From NCBI RefSeq assembly GCF_029892155.1, contig NZ_JARZAG010000013.1, positions 169,573 to 233,572 on the forward strand: a stretch of DNA of 64,000 nt, written 5' to 3'. The DNA is from Kitasatospora sp. GAS204B. Its GTDB lineage: Bacteria; Actinomycetota; Actinomycetes; Streptomycetales; Streptomycetaceae. Shown piece by piece: positions 53,217 through 61,020 of this stretch. The translations under genes and the position numbers were made by a program. How positions within the stretch are numbered: the stretch's first letter is position 1; each line of letters starts with the position of its first letter. The notes under the pieces are model-generated. The model saw only the letters and a program-made list of their open reading frames with translations, ran no database searches and had not been told where the DNA came from.

Positions 53217-54290
53217 TCAGACGCTGGCCGGGGCCCCCGAGCCGCCCCCCGAGGTGTCGTCCGGAGTGCTGCTCGGCGCGCTGCCCGGCGTGTTGGGGGC
53301 CAGGCAGAGGACGAAGCTGTCGCCGGCGTTCGGGTGCGCGTAGTAGGTGGTGGCGGCCGGGTAGCCGGCGCAGGCCGTGGCGGGGTCCTCCAGGCTGGCG
53401 ACCCGGCCGAGCACCCGGTACTGGGCCTTCTTGTCGCTGCACGGCACCACGGCCACCTCGGGGTCGGCCTGGTTCTGGATCGCCGCGCCGTTGCTGTCCC
53501 GCAGGCAGTCGCCGCCGGCGGCGTTCAGCACCGAGGTGCCGACCACGTCGTCGCCGGCGGCGGGGCCGCCGAGGCTGGCGAGCAGCAGGGCCAGCACCGT
53601 GATCGAGGCCGCCACCGAGGCGAGGGGCACCAGCAGCATCCAGATCGCCCCGCGCTTGGTGAGCGGGGTGCCGGGGTCGAGCTGCTGGCCGTGCGTGCCG
53701 GGTGCGGGCGGCGGGAGTTGACGGATCTTCTGATAGGCGGACCGGGTGCGCAGCAGGGCGATCAGCGTGAAGAGCGGTGAGAGGTAGCCCCACCAGCCGC
53801 GCAGCAGGGTGTACTGGGAGAGCTGACGGACCGTCGCCGTGCCGCAGACCTGGCAGTAGGGCCCCGGCTGGCGCAGGAAGCGCATCAGCACGATCAAGCC
53901 CTGGTGCCCGTACACCGTGACGTTCGCGGCCGGCATGCCGCCGCAGATCCGGCAGTTGGGCGGCACCGGGTGGCCGTAGCCGTAGACGTACCAGGCCTGG
54001 GTGTGGCCGGCGGGGGCGTGGCCGGCGTCGACCGGTGGGGCGAACGGGTCGGGGGCGTACGGGTTGGGGGCGTACGGGTTCGGCGCCGCGTCCTGCGGCT
54101 GAGCCGGTGTGGTCGGGGGGACCGGGGGCATCGGCGGCACCGGCACTGCCTGCGTCGGGAGGACCGGCGGGGGCAGCACAGGTGGCGGCAGGACGAGCGG
54201 CGGCAGGGTGGGCATCGGTGGGCGGTCGGAGGGCTCCGCCGGCGGCGTCGGCGGGGTGTGCGGGTTCGGTGGCTGGTACGGATTGCTCAC
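53217..54290 (-). CDS. membrane protein with Pro-rich N-terminus and exported C-terminal domain
   Basis: I choose GTG 54290 (MSNPYQPPNPHTPPTPPAEP), with GGAGAG upstream, rather than an upstream start 15 codons earlier. The 357-residue protein has about 120 residues of Pro-rich low-complexity sequence. A cysteine pair of a zinc-ribbon type follows (CRICGG and CQVCG at about 135-185), then membrane segments at about 190-215 and 232-258, and a C-terminal exported domain with four cysteines. It corresponds to the streptomycete LppU/SCO3897-like family. The function is unknown. Confidence 0.8.
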   Translation of the reverse strand: MSNPYQPPNPHTPPTPPAEPSDRPPMPTLPPLVLPPPVLPPPVLPTQAVPVPPMPPVPPTTPAQPQDAAPNPYAPNPYAPDPFAPPVDAGHAPAGHTQAWYVYGYGHPVPPNCRICGGMPAANVTVYGHQGLIVLMRFLRQPGPYCQVCGTATVRQLSQYTLLRGWWGYLSPLFTLIALLRTRSAYQKIRQLPPPAPGTHGQQLDPGTPLTKRGAIWMLLVPLASVAASITVLALLLASLGGPAAGDDVVGTSVLNAAGGDCLRDSNGAAIQNQADPEVAVVPCSDKKAQYRVLGRVASLEDPATACAGYPAATTYYAHPNAGDSFVLCLAPNTPGSAPSSTPDDTSGGGSGAPASV

Positions 54291-54417
54291 GACGGCTCTC
54301 CGAGCGCGGCACGACGGCCAGGGGGCGGCAGACAAGGAGCAGGGTGGAGTGGAACGGTGACGCGATGGTGCGCACGTACCCTAGCGATTCACGCCGCTAC
54401 GGTCAGCAGTGCCCGGG

Positions 54418-55731
54418 TCACCCGGGTCGACGGGCGTACAGCGCGGCGCTGAGCCCGTACAGCGCGGCGACGCCGAGCACCACGCCAGGCGAGCGTCCGT
54501 TCAGCGGCAGCACCAGCGCGGTGACCCCGGCCGCCGCCACGAAGGCGACGTTGAAGAGCACGTCGTAGAGGGCGAAGACACGGCCCCGGTAGTCGTCCTC
54601 CACCGCGTTCTGCACGATCGTGTCGGCGCAGATCTTGGTCCCCTGGGTGACCACGCCGAGCAGCAGTGCGGCGGCCATCGCCGGTCCGGCGGTGAAGAAG
54701 AGTCCGAGCCCGGGGACGAAGACGGCGGCCGAGCCGAGGCAGGCGACCATCCAGCCGGTCAGCCCGAGCCGCCGGGTGAACCACGGACTGACGACCGCGG
54801 CCAGGAAGAAGCCGAGCGCCGAGAGGCCGAGCGCGGTGCCGAGGGTGGCCAGCCCCGCCTGGCTGTCGGCGGGGTTGTTGAAGGTGTAGCGCGAGAGCAT
54901 CAGCACGGTGACGATCAGCACGCCGTAGCAGAACCGCGCCGCGGTGACGGCGGCGAGCGCGTGCAGGGCGGGCCGGCTCTCCTTGACCAGGTGGCGGATC
55001 CCCTCGAGCAGCGCGTGCCCGGCCTGGCCGAGCGCGGCGCGCAGGTCGGGACGGTCCGGGTGGTGCTCGGGACCGAGCAGTTCCGGGGCCATCCGGCGAG
55101 CGGCCAGCGCGGCGGCGAGGTAGAGCATGGCGGCGACGGTGACCAGGGCGGCGTCGGCGTCCGGTCCCGGGGCCATGACCTGGTGGCAGACGAAGCCGAT
55201 GCCACCGCCGCCGGCGGCCGCGATGGTGCCCGCGGTGGGGGAGAGCGCGTTGGCCGTGACCAGTTGGGTGGGCGCGACGACCCGGGGCAGTGCTGCCGAC
55301 AGGCCGGCCAGGATGAACCGGTTGAGCGCGGTGACCAGGAGCGCGGAGGCGAAGAAGAGCCACTCGGGCGCTCGGCCGAGCAGCAGTGCGGCGGTCGCCA
55401 GGCCCAGGCCGAAGCGGGCCAGGTTGCCGACGAGGAGAACCTGGCGGCGGCGCCAGCGGTCGAGCAGCACCCCGGCGAACGGGCCGATCACCGAGAACGG
55501 CAGCAGCAGCACCGCCAGCATCGAGGCGATGTCGGTGGGGGAGGTCTGACGCTCCGGGGAGAAGATCACGTAGGAGGCCAGCGAGACCTGGAAGACCCCG
55601 TCGGAGAGCTGGGAGAGCAGCCGGACGGTCAGCAGCCGCCGGAAGTCCCGGGTGCCCAGCAGCGAGCGGAGGGTGGCGCGGTCAGCGGACGGGGTGCTGG
55701 GGGCCGGGGCCGGCCTTCTGGTGATCGCCAC
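54418..55731 (-). CDS. MFS transporter
   Basis: This 437-residue protein has 12 predicted membrane helices and the MFS motif between helices 2 and 3 (GVLLDRWRRRQVLLVG), with RLLTVRLLSQLSDGVFQVSL at the first helix. It belongs to the drug/exporter-like MFS group with no identified substrate. It is encoded between the inositol-phosphate synthase and LppU-like genes, a position conserved in streptomycetes. The stretch between its start and the next gene holds the 48-bp parS palindrome. Confidence 0.88.
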   Translation of the reverse strand: MAITRRPAPAPSTPSADRATLRSLLGTRDFRRLLTVRLLSQLSDGVFQVSLASYVIFSPERQTSPTDIASMLAVLLLPFSVIGPFAGVLLDRWRRRQVLLVGNLARFGLGLATAALLLGRAPEWLFFASALLVTALNRFILAGLSAALPRVVAPTQLVTANALSPTAGTIAAAGGGGIGFVCHQVMAPGPDADAALVTVAAMLYLAAALAARRMAPELLGPEHHPDRPDLRAALGQAGHALLEGIRHLVKESRPALHALAAVTAARFCYGVLIVTVLMLSRYTFNNPADSQAGLATLGTALGLSALGFFLAAVVSPWFTRRLGLTGWMVACLGSAAVFVPGLGLFFTAGPAMAAALLLGVVTQGTKICADTIVQNAVEDDYRGRVFALYDVLFNVAFVAAAGVTALVLPLNGRSPGVVLGVAALYGLSAALYARRPG

Positions 55732-55743
55732 GCGCTCAGGGTG

Positions 55744-55791
55744 TCATGACGATGGCCGATGTTTCACGTGAAACATCGGCCATCGTCATGA
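55744..55791. repeat. 48-bp perfect palindrome centred on parS
   Basis: Bases 55744-55767 are the exact reverse complement of 55768-55791, with parS site 7 at the centre. It lies just beyond the inositol-phosphate synthase stop (read leftwards) and before the MFS gene start, and could form a 24-bp hairpin with no loop. Confidence 0.95.
55761..55774. promoter_or_regulatory. parS: parS site 7 (centre of palindrome)
   Basis: Exact GTTTCACGTGAAAC at the centre of the 48-bp palindrome, about 25 kb from oriC. Confidence 0.95.
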
Positions 55792-55820
55792 GACAGGCTC
55801 AGCGTTCAGTACTAAGGCGC

Positions 55821-56903
55821 TCAGCGCTCGACCTCACCGCGGATGAACTTCTCGACGTTCTCCTTGGCCTCGTCGTCGAAGTACTGCACCGGCGGGGACT
55901 TCATGAAGTACGAGGACGCCGACAGGATCGGGCCACCGATGCCACGGTCCTTGGCGATCTTCGCGGCGCGCACGGCGTCGATGATCACACCGGCCGAGTT
56001 CGGGGAGTCCCAGACCTCGAGCTTGTACTCCAGGTTCAGCGGAACGTCACCGAAGGCGCGGCCCTCGAGGCGGACGTACGCCCACTTGCGGTCGTCGAGC
56101 CAGGCGACGTAGTCGGACGGGCCGATGTGGACGTTCTTGGCGCCCATGTCGCGGTCCCGGATCTGCGAGGTGACGGCCTGCGTCTTCGAGATCTTCTTGG
56201 ACTCCAGGCGCTCGCGCTCGAGCATGTTCTTGAAGTCCATGTTGCCGCCGACGTTCAGCTGCATGGTGCGCTCGAGGACGACACCGCGGTCCTCGAAGAG
56301 CTTCGCCATCACGCGGTGCGTGATGGTGGCGCCCACCTGCGACTTGATGTCGTCACCGACGATCGGCACGCCGGCCTCGGTGAACTTGTCCGCCCACTCC
56401 TTGGTGCCCGCGATGAACACCGGCAGGGCGTTCACGAAGGCGACCTTGGCGTCGATGGCGCACTGCGCGTAGAACTTGGCAGCGTCCTCGGAACCCACCG
56501 GCAGGTAGCAGACCAGGACGTCGACCTGGCGGTCCTTGAGGATCTGCACCACGTCGACCGGAGTCTCGTCGGACTCCTCGATGGTCTCCCGGTAGTACTT
56601 GCCGAGGCCGTCGAGGGTGTGGCCCCGCTGCACGGTGATGCCGGTCGGCGGCACCTCGCAGATCTTGATGGTGTTGTTCTCGCTGGCGCCGATGGCGTGC
56701 GCGAGGTCCTGGCCGACCTTCTTGGCGTCGACGTCGAAGGCCGCGACGAACTCCACGTCGCTGACGTGGTACTCGCCGAACTGCACGTGCATCAGCCCGG
56801 GGACCTTGCCGGCCGGGTCGGCGTCCTTGTAGTACTCGACACCCTGCACCAGCGACGCGGCGCAGTTACCCACGCCGACGATGGCTACGCGAACCGAACC
56901 CAT
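55821..56903 (-). CDS. ino1: inositol-3-phosphate synthase
   Basis: I choose ATG 56903 (MGSVRVAIVGVGNCAASLVQG), with AGGGAG upstream; an open frame continues 11 codons more. The 360-residue protein has an NAD-binding Rossmann start, GVGNCAASL, and the conserved DDIKSQVGATITHRV and NVGGNMDFKNM segments. It converts glucose 6-phosphate to inositol 1-phosphate, the precursor of phosphatidylinositol and mycothiol. The 48-bp palindrome with parS lies just downstream. The padR gene is 135 bases upstream on the same strand. Confidence 0.95.
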   Translation of the reverse strand: MGSVRVAIVGVGNCAASLVQGVEYYKDADPAGKVPGLMHVQFGEYHVSDVEFVAAFDVDAKKVGQDLAHAIGASENNTIKICEVPPTGITVQRGHTLDGLGKYYRETIEESDETPVDVVQILKDRQVDVLVCYLPVGSEDAAKFYAQCAIDAKVAFVNALPVFIAGTKEWADKFTEAGVPIVGDDIKSQVGATITHRVMAKLFEDRGVVLERTMQLNVGGNMDFKNMLERERLESKKISKTQAVTSQIRDRDMGAKNVHIGPSDYVAWLDDRKWAYVRLEGRAFGDVPLNLEYKLEVWDSPNSAGVIIDAVRAAKIAKDRGIGGPILSASSYFMKSPPVQYFDDEAKENVEKFIRGEVER

Positions 56904-57038
56904 TCCGGTTGCTCCCTGTGATCTCGTGAGGTCCACCGGAGACCGGCGGCCCTCGTCCTGCTTCTCATCTGACTCATCGACGGGCGCACTGCGCCCACTT
57001 CCGCCGCGTGGCTCAGGGCAGACGCGGCAGCGGCACTC

Positions 57039-57722
57039 CTAGACGGAGCGCCCCGGGCGGTCGTGCGGTGGCCGGAGCGGATCGGGGGATCCGCTCTCGT
57101 CGCCACGGCCGTCCGAAGACTGTGGTGTCGCGGCCCTGCCCGGCGGGGCGACGGTACGCCCGGTCCGGTTGGCCCGCTCGGTCTCGATCAGCTCGTTCAG
57201 CCAGCGGACCTCGCGCTCCACCGACTCCAAGCCGTGCCGCTGCAGTTCGAGCGTGTAGTCGTCGAACCGCTCACGGGTGCGCGCGATCGAACTGCGCATC
57301 CGCTCCAGCCGCTCCTCCAGCCGGCTGCGACGCCCCTCCAGGACGCGCATCCGCACCGCTCTGTCGGTCTGGCCGAAGAAGGCGAAGTGCACCCCGAAGT
57401 GCTCGTCCTCCCAGGCGTCCGGACCGGAATCGGCCAGCAACTCCTCGAAGCGTTCCTTGCCCTCCGGGGAGAGCCGGTAGACGATCTTCGACCGCTTGCC
57501 GTTCAGCGCGGTGGCCGGGACGTAGGCGGTGTCCGGGTTGTCCTCGACCAGGAAGCCCTGGGCGACCAGGCTCTTCAGGCAGGGGTAGAGCGTGCCATAG
57601 GAGAAGGCGCGGAACGAGCCGAGCAGCACGTTGAGGCGTTTGCGCAGCTCATAGCCGTGCATCGGAGCATCGTGCAGCAGGCCGAGAACGGCGAACTCCA
57701 GCACTCCTGAGCGCCTGCTCAC
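57039..57722 (-). CDS. PadR-family transcriptional regulator
   Basis: I choose GTG 57722 (MSRRSGVLEFAVLGLLHDAP), with GGGAGG upstream. The 227-residue protein has the PadR winged-helix domain (AVLGLLHDAPMHGYELRKRL, LYPCLKSLVAQGFLVED) and a helical dimerisation arm (about 135-190). The C-terminal tail is disordered. A perfect ATATAT-centred palindrome lies 71 bases upstream, the type of site PadR proteins bind, so self-regulation is likely. In streptomycetes this gene next to ino1 is conserved, but I cannot name the effector. Confidence 0.92.
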   Translation of the reverse strand: MSRRSGVLEFAVLGLLHDAPMHGYELRKRLNVLLGSFRAFSYGTLYPCLKSLVAQGFLVEDNPDTAYVPATALNGKRSKIVYRLSPEGKERFEELLADSGPDAWEDEHFGVHFAFFGQTDRAVRMRVLEGRRSRLEERLERMRSSIARTRERFDDYTLELQRHGLESVEREVRWLNELIETERANRTGRTVAPPGRAATPQSSDGRGDESGSPDPLRPPHDRPGRSV

Positions 57723-58146
57723 GCTGTCCGGCCTCCCTTCGACGTGCCCCTGGCCGCTACTCCGCCGCCGGCTATGCCGCAGCGATGTATCGACTCGATA
57801 TATCGAGAACGATAGGCCTGGGTCACGATTGGGGCAAGGGGGGCACGGGTGAATGTGATCACAAGAGTCCTGGATGTCCGCCGGCAGGCCCCCGCCGCCT
57901 GCGGGTTCCCTGCCCGTCAAGGCCAACTCGGGGTTTCTTGGCAACGGGCATGTAATGATCTGCCGGTCTTTCGCGGCTGTTGTGACGATATGCCCGATTG
58001 ATGCCTCATCAGGCATGCGTACCCTGTCGCGTGTGCACGAGGACCACCACCGGGGCGGCGGCCTGAACCAGGCCTAGGGCGGTTGCGGGCATCGGAAGTG
58101 GATCCTGTCTACAGGCGTCCGTGCCTGGCCGAGGAGTTACTGGACT
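57723..58146. other. intergenic region between padR and the class A PBP gene
   Basis: This 424-base gap separates two divergent genes. It contains the PadR operator candidate (57794-57807) and a 10-bp palindrome TGTGATCACA (57854-57863). I see no gene in it. Confidence 0.65.
57794..57807. promoter_or_regulatory. candidate PadR operator
   Basis: The perfect palindrome CTCGATATATCGAG lies 71 bases upstream of the padR start in an otherwise GC-rich region. It is flanked by TATCGA and GAACGATA, extending the symmetry imperfectly. Confidence 0.65.
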
Positions 58147-60897
58147 ATGAGCGAACACCGGCGCCGGTCGCCGAACTCGGGCGGCGGCGAGCAGCCGTCC
58201 GGTGAACCGAACGGCCAACGCCCGTACGCCTACGGCTCCGCGCCCGAGGGTGCGCCCAGCTACGACACCCCGGGCCAGCCTCGCCCTGGTGGCCGGGCGG
58301 CCGGGCCGCGCGGGCCGCAGAGCGGGGTCCGGGAGACGAGCCAGCAACCGCGGTTGAGCCGTGCCGAGATGCGCAAGGCCACCCAGAAGCGCGGTCGCAA
58401 GGGCGGCAGCGGCCCTGGCGGACCGGGCGGTCCCGGCCGTGACGGCCGTGGGGCCGGCGCCAAGCCGCCGGGCAAGAAGCGCTTCATCGACTATCCGCGC
58501 TGGGGCAAGCGCGGGGTGCGGCGCTGGCTGCCCTCCTGGAAGCAGATCCTGTCGGTCTTCCTGATCTTCTTCGGCGGCGGCGTCGCCGCGATCGGCACCG
58601 CCTACTCGATGACCAGCGTGCCGCAGCTCAAGGACCTGGTGAACGACCAGCCCAACACGTACTACTGGGCCGACGGCAGCCAGATGACCACGACCGGGAG
58701 CACCCACCGGGTGATCGTCCCGATCAGCGACATCAACAAGTCCGCGCAGGACGCGGTGATCGCGGCCGAGAACGAGTCCTTCCGCACCGACAGCGGCATC
58801 GACCCCAAGGGCATCGCCCGCGCCGTCTACAACATGGCGTCCGGTGGGGCCACCCAGGGTGGTTCGACGATCACCCAGCAGTACGTGAAGAACGCCTACC
58901 TGAGCCAGAGCCAGACGATCAGTCGCAAGCTCAAGGAGTTCTTCATCACGCTGAAGATCAGTCAGAAGGAGTCCAAGGACGACATCCTGGACGGCTACCT
59001 GAACACCAGCTGGTTCGGTCGCGGCTCCAACGGCATCCAGGCCGCCGCCCGCAACTACTACGGCGTCGACGCCAAGGACCTGAACCCCTGCCAGAGTGCC
59101 ATGCTGGCCGGTCTGCTCAAGGGCGCGGCGCTCTACGACCCCTCGCTCAGCGCGGCCAACCACGCGAACATGTTCGGCACGCCGAGCAATCCGAGCACCG
59201 GCCGCTGGGAGTGGATCCTGGGCCGGATGGTGGTCACCAAGGCCATCACCCAGGACCAGGTGAACCAGTGCGAGAAGGCGGGCCTGCCCGAACCGCTCAA
59301 GCAGCAGCCCTCGACCAACATGAGCGGTCAGGTCGGCTACATCGTCGCCACCGTCGACAAGTACCTGGAGCAGAAGGACCCGACCATCACCGACGCCTCG
59401 CTGGGCGCGGGCGGCTACCAGATCTACACCACCCTGCAGAAGGACAAGGTCGACGAGCTGAGCGCGGCCGTCGCGCAGATGCAGCAGCAGACCCTCGACC
59501 CCACCAAGCGCCCCAACAACGACACGTTCGTCCAGGTCGGCGCGGCCTCGGTGGTCCCGGGGGACGGCGCGCTGGTGGCGCTCTACGGCGGTCCGGGCCA
59601 GGACAAGGGCCAGTACAGCAACAACGCGGACACCACCGGTGTCCCGGTCGGCTCGACCTTCAAGCCGTACGTGCTGGCCACCGCGATGCAGGTCGGCCTG
59701 CAGACCCAGACCGGCCCGGACGGCAAACCGCTGCGGATCAACGAGGACAGCCGCTACAACGCCGACAACCTGAGCACCATCCGCAAGCCGGACGGCTCGC
59801 TGGTGACCAACCCGGACGGCTCGGTCTTCAAGCAGGTGAACGACGAGAACGGACCGCAGGGCTACGTGACGCTGCGGACCGCGATGGCCAACTCGTTCAA
59901 CGTGCCCTACGTGCAGCTCGGTGAGGACGTCGGCGGCCCGAACGTGGCCAAGCTGGCCGCCCAGATGGGGCTGAACCCGGCCTCCATGCCGGTGGCCAAC
60001 CAGAACACCGCCTCGTTCGCGATCGGCACCTCGACCCCGAGCGCGATCCAGATGGCCTCCGGCTACTCGGTCTTCGCCGCCCGCGGGCAGCAGACCGACA
60101 TGTACCCGGTGACCAAGGTGGTGTACTCCGGCAAGCAGTTGACCACCATCACCAAGCCCGCCCCGAAGCCGGTGCTGGACCAGGCGGTGGCCGACAACAT
60201 CACCAGCGTGCTCCAGGACGTGGTGCAGAAGGGCACCGGCACCAAGGCCCAGCTCCCGGGGCGCCAGGTGGCCGGCAAGACCGGTACCACCGACAAGGGC
60301 ACCTCGGCCTGGTTCGACGGCTACACCCCACAGTTGGCCACCGCGATCACGATGTTCCGCGAGGACCCCACGCACCCCGGCCTGCTGTCGCTGATCGGCA
60401 CCGGCGGCAAGACCTCCTTCTACGGTGGTGACCTGCCGGCCGAGATCTTCGCCAACTACATGAAGGGCGCGCTGGCCGGCACCCCGGCGCAGGACTTCCC
60501 GACGCCGGCGCCGGTGAACCAGGAGGTCGACGCCTCGGGCGCGCCGAGCACCGCCTCCCCCTCGCCCTCCACGTCGATCAGCGCGCCGCCGTCGCCGAGC
60601 GCTCCGGCGACCACCCAGGCCCCGGTCACCGCTCCGCCGACCACCCAGGCCCCGGTCCAGTCGCCCACCGGCGCCCCGACCTGTATCCCCGGCGTGGACT
60701 GTGGCGGCCAGCCGAGCCCGGGCAAATCGTCGTCCACCGGCAGCAACGGTGGGCCGGGCGGCGGCAACGGCGGGAACGGCGGCTGCATCCCGATCTTCCC
60801 GGGTGACTGCACGACCCCGTCCCCGACGTCCACCAAGACCCACGGCGGCCCCGGCGGTGGTGGCACCTCGTCACCGTCGTCCACCGCCACCCCCTGA
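58147..60897 (+). CDS. bifunctional class A penicillin-binding protein
   Basis: This 916-residue protein has a disordered basic N-terminus (about 1-125), one membrane helix (about 131-155) and a GT51 glycosyltransferase domain (about 190-370). The first catalytic glutamate is Glu208 in AAENESFRTDSG, and QGGSTITQQYVKNAYL and RKLKEFF with the second glutamate follow. The transpeptidase domain has STFK (Ser503, Lys506), SFN (583-585) and KTG (711-713). The tail of about 130 residues is Pro/Ser/Thr-rich with cysteines. It polymerises and cross-links peptidoglycan. The usual Asp after Glu208 is Asn. Confidence 0.95.
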   Translation: MSEHRRRSPNSGGGEQPSGEPNGQRPYAYGSAPEGAPSYDTPGQPRPGGRAAGPRGPQSGVRETSQQPRLSRAEMRKATQKRGRKGGSGPGGPGGPGRDGRGAGAKPPGKKRFIDYPRWGKRGVRRWLPSWKQILSVFLIFFGGGVAAIGTAYSMTSVPQLKDLVNDQPNTYYWADGSQMTTTGSTHRVIVPISDINKSAQDAVIAAENESFRTDSGIDPKGIARAVYNMASGGATQGGSTITQQYVKNAYLSQSQTISRKLKEFFITLKISQKESKDDILDGYLNTSWFGRGSNGIQAAARNYYGVDAKDLNPCQSAMLAGLLKGAALYDPSLSAANHANMFGTPSNPSTGRWEWILGRMVVTKAITQDQVNQCEKAGLPEPLKQQPSTNMSGQVGYIVATVDKYLEQKDPTITDASLGAGGYQIYTTLQKDKVDELSAAVAQMQQQTLDPTKRPNNDTFVQVGAASVVPGDGALVALYGGPGQDKGQYSNNADTTGVPVGSTFKPYVLATAMQVGLQTQTGPDGKPLRINEDSRYNADNLSTIRKPDGSLVTNPDGSVFKQVNDENGPQGYVTLRTAMANSFNVPYVQLGEDVGGPNVAKLAAQMGLNPASMPVANQNTASFAIGTSTPSAIQMASGYSVFAARGQQTDMYPVTKVVYSGKQLTTITKPAPKPVLDQAVADNITSVLQDVVQKGTGTKAQLPGRQVAGKTGTTDKGTSAWFDGYTPQLATAITMFREDPTHPGLLSLIGTGGKTSFYGGDLPAEIFANYMKGALAGTPAQDFPTPAPVNQEVDASGAPSTASPSPSTSISAPPSPSAPATTQAPVTAPPTTQAPVQSPTGAPTCIPGVDCGGQPSPGKSSSTGSNGGPGGGNGGNGGCIPIFPGDCTTPSPTSTKTHGGPGGGGTSSPSSTATP

Positions 60898-60908
60898 GCA
60901 ACCCTCCT

Positions 60909-60944
60909 CCGAGGGCGGTCCCGCGCGAGCGGGGCCGCCCTCGG
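60909..60944 (+). terminator. terminator after the class A PBP gene
   Basis: CCGAGGGCGG pairs with CCGCCCTCGG around a 16-base loop, 11 bases beyond the stop codon. Confidence 0.75.
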
Positions 60945-61020
60945 GCGTTTCCTGCCCGGGCGCGCCCGGGCGCCGGCTGTTCGGGACCGGTCCTCGTCCG
61001 ATCGGCGCGGGTGCGGCAGT

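Noticed and set aside
57854..57863. TGTGATCACA palindrome as a CRP-type operator
   Set aside because: The core matches a CRP half-site pair, but the spacing is zero rather than six and no further symmetry extends from it. A chance match cannot be excluded.
58009..60843. 944-residue open frame on the minus strand opposite the class A PBP gene
   Set aside because: It is the mirror of a well-supported penicillin-binding protein gene with all catalytic motifs, so the antisense frame is a GC artefact.
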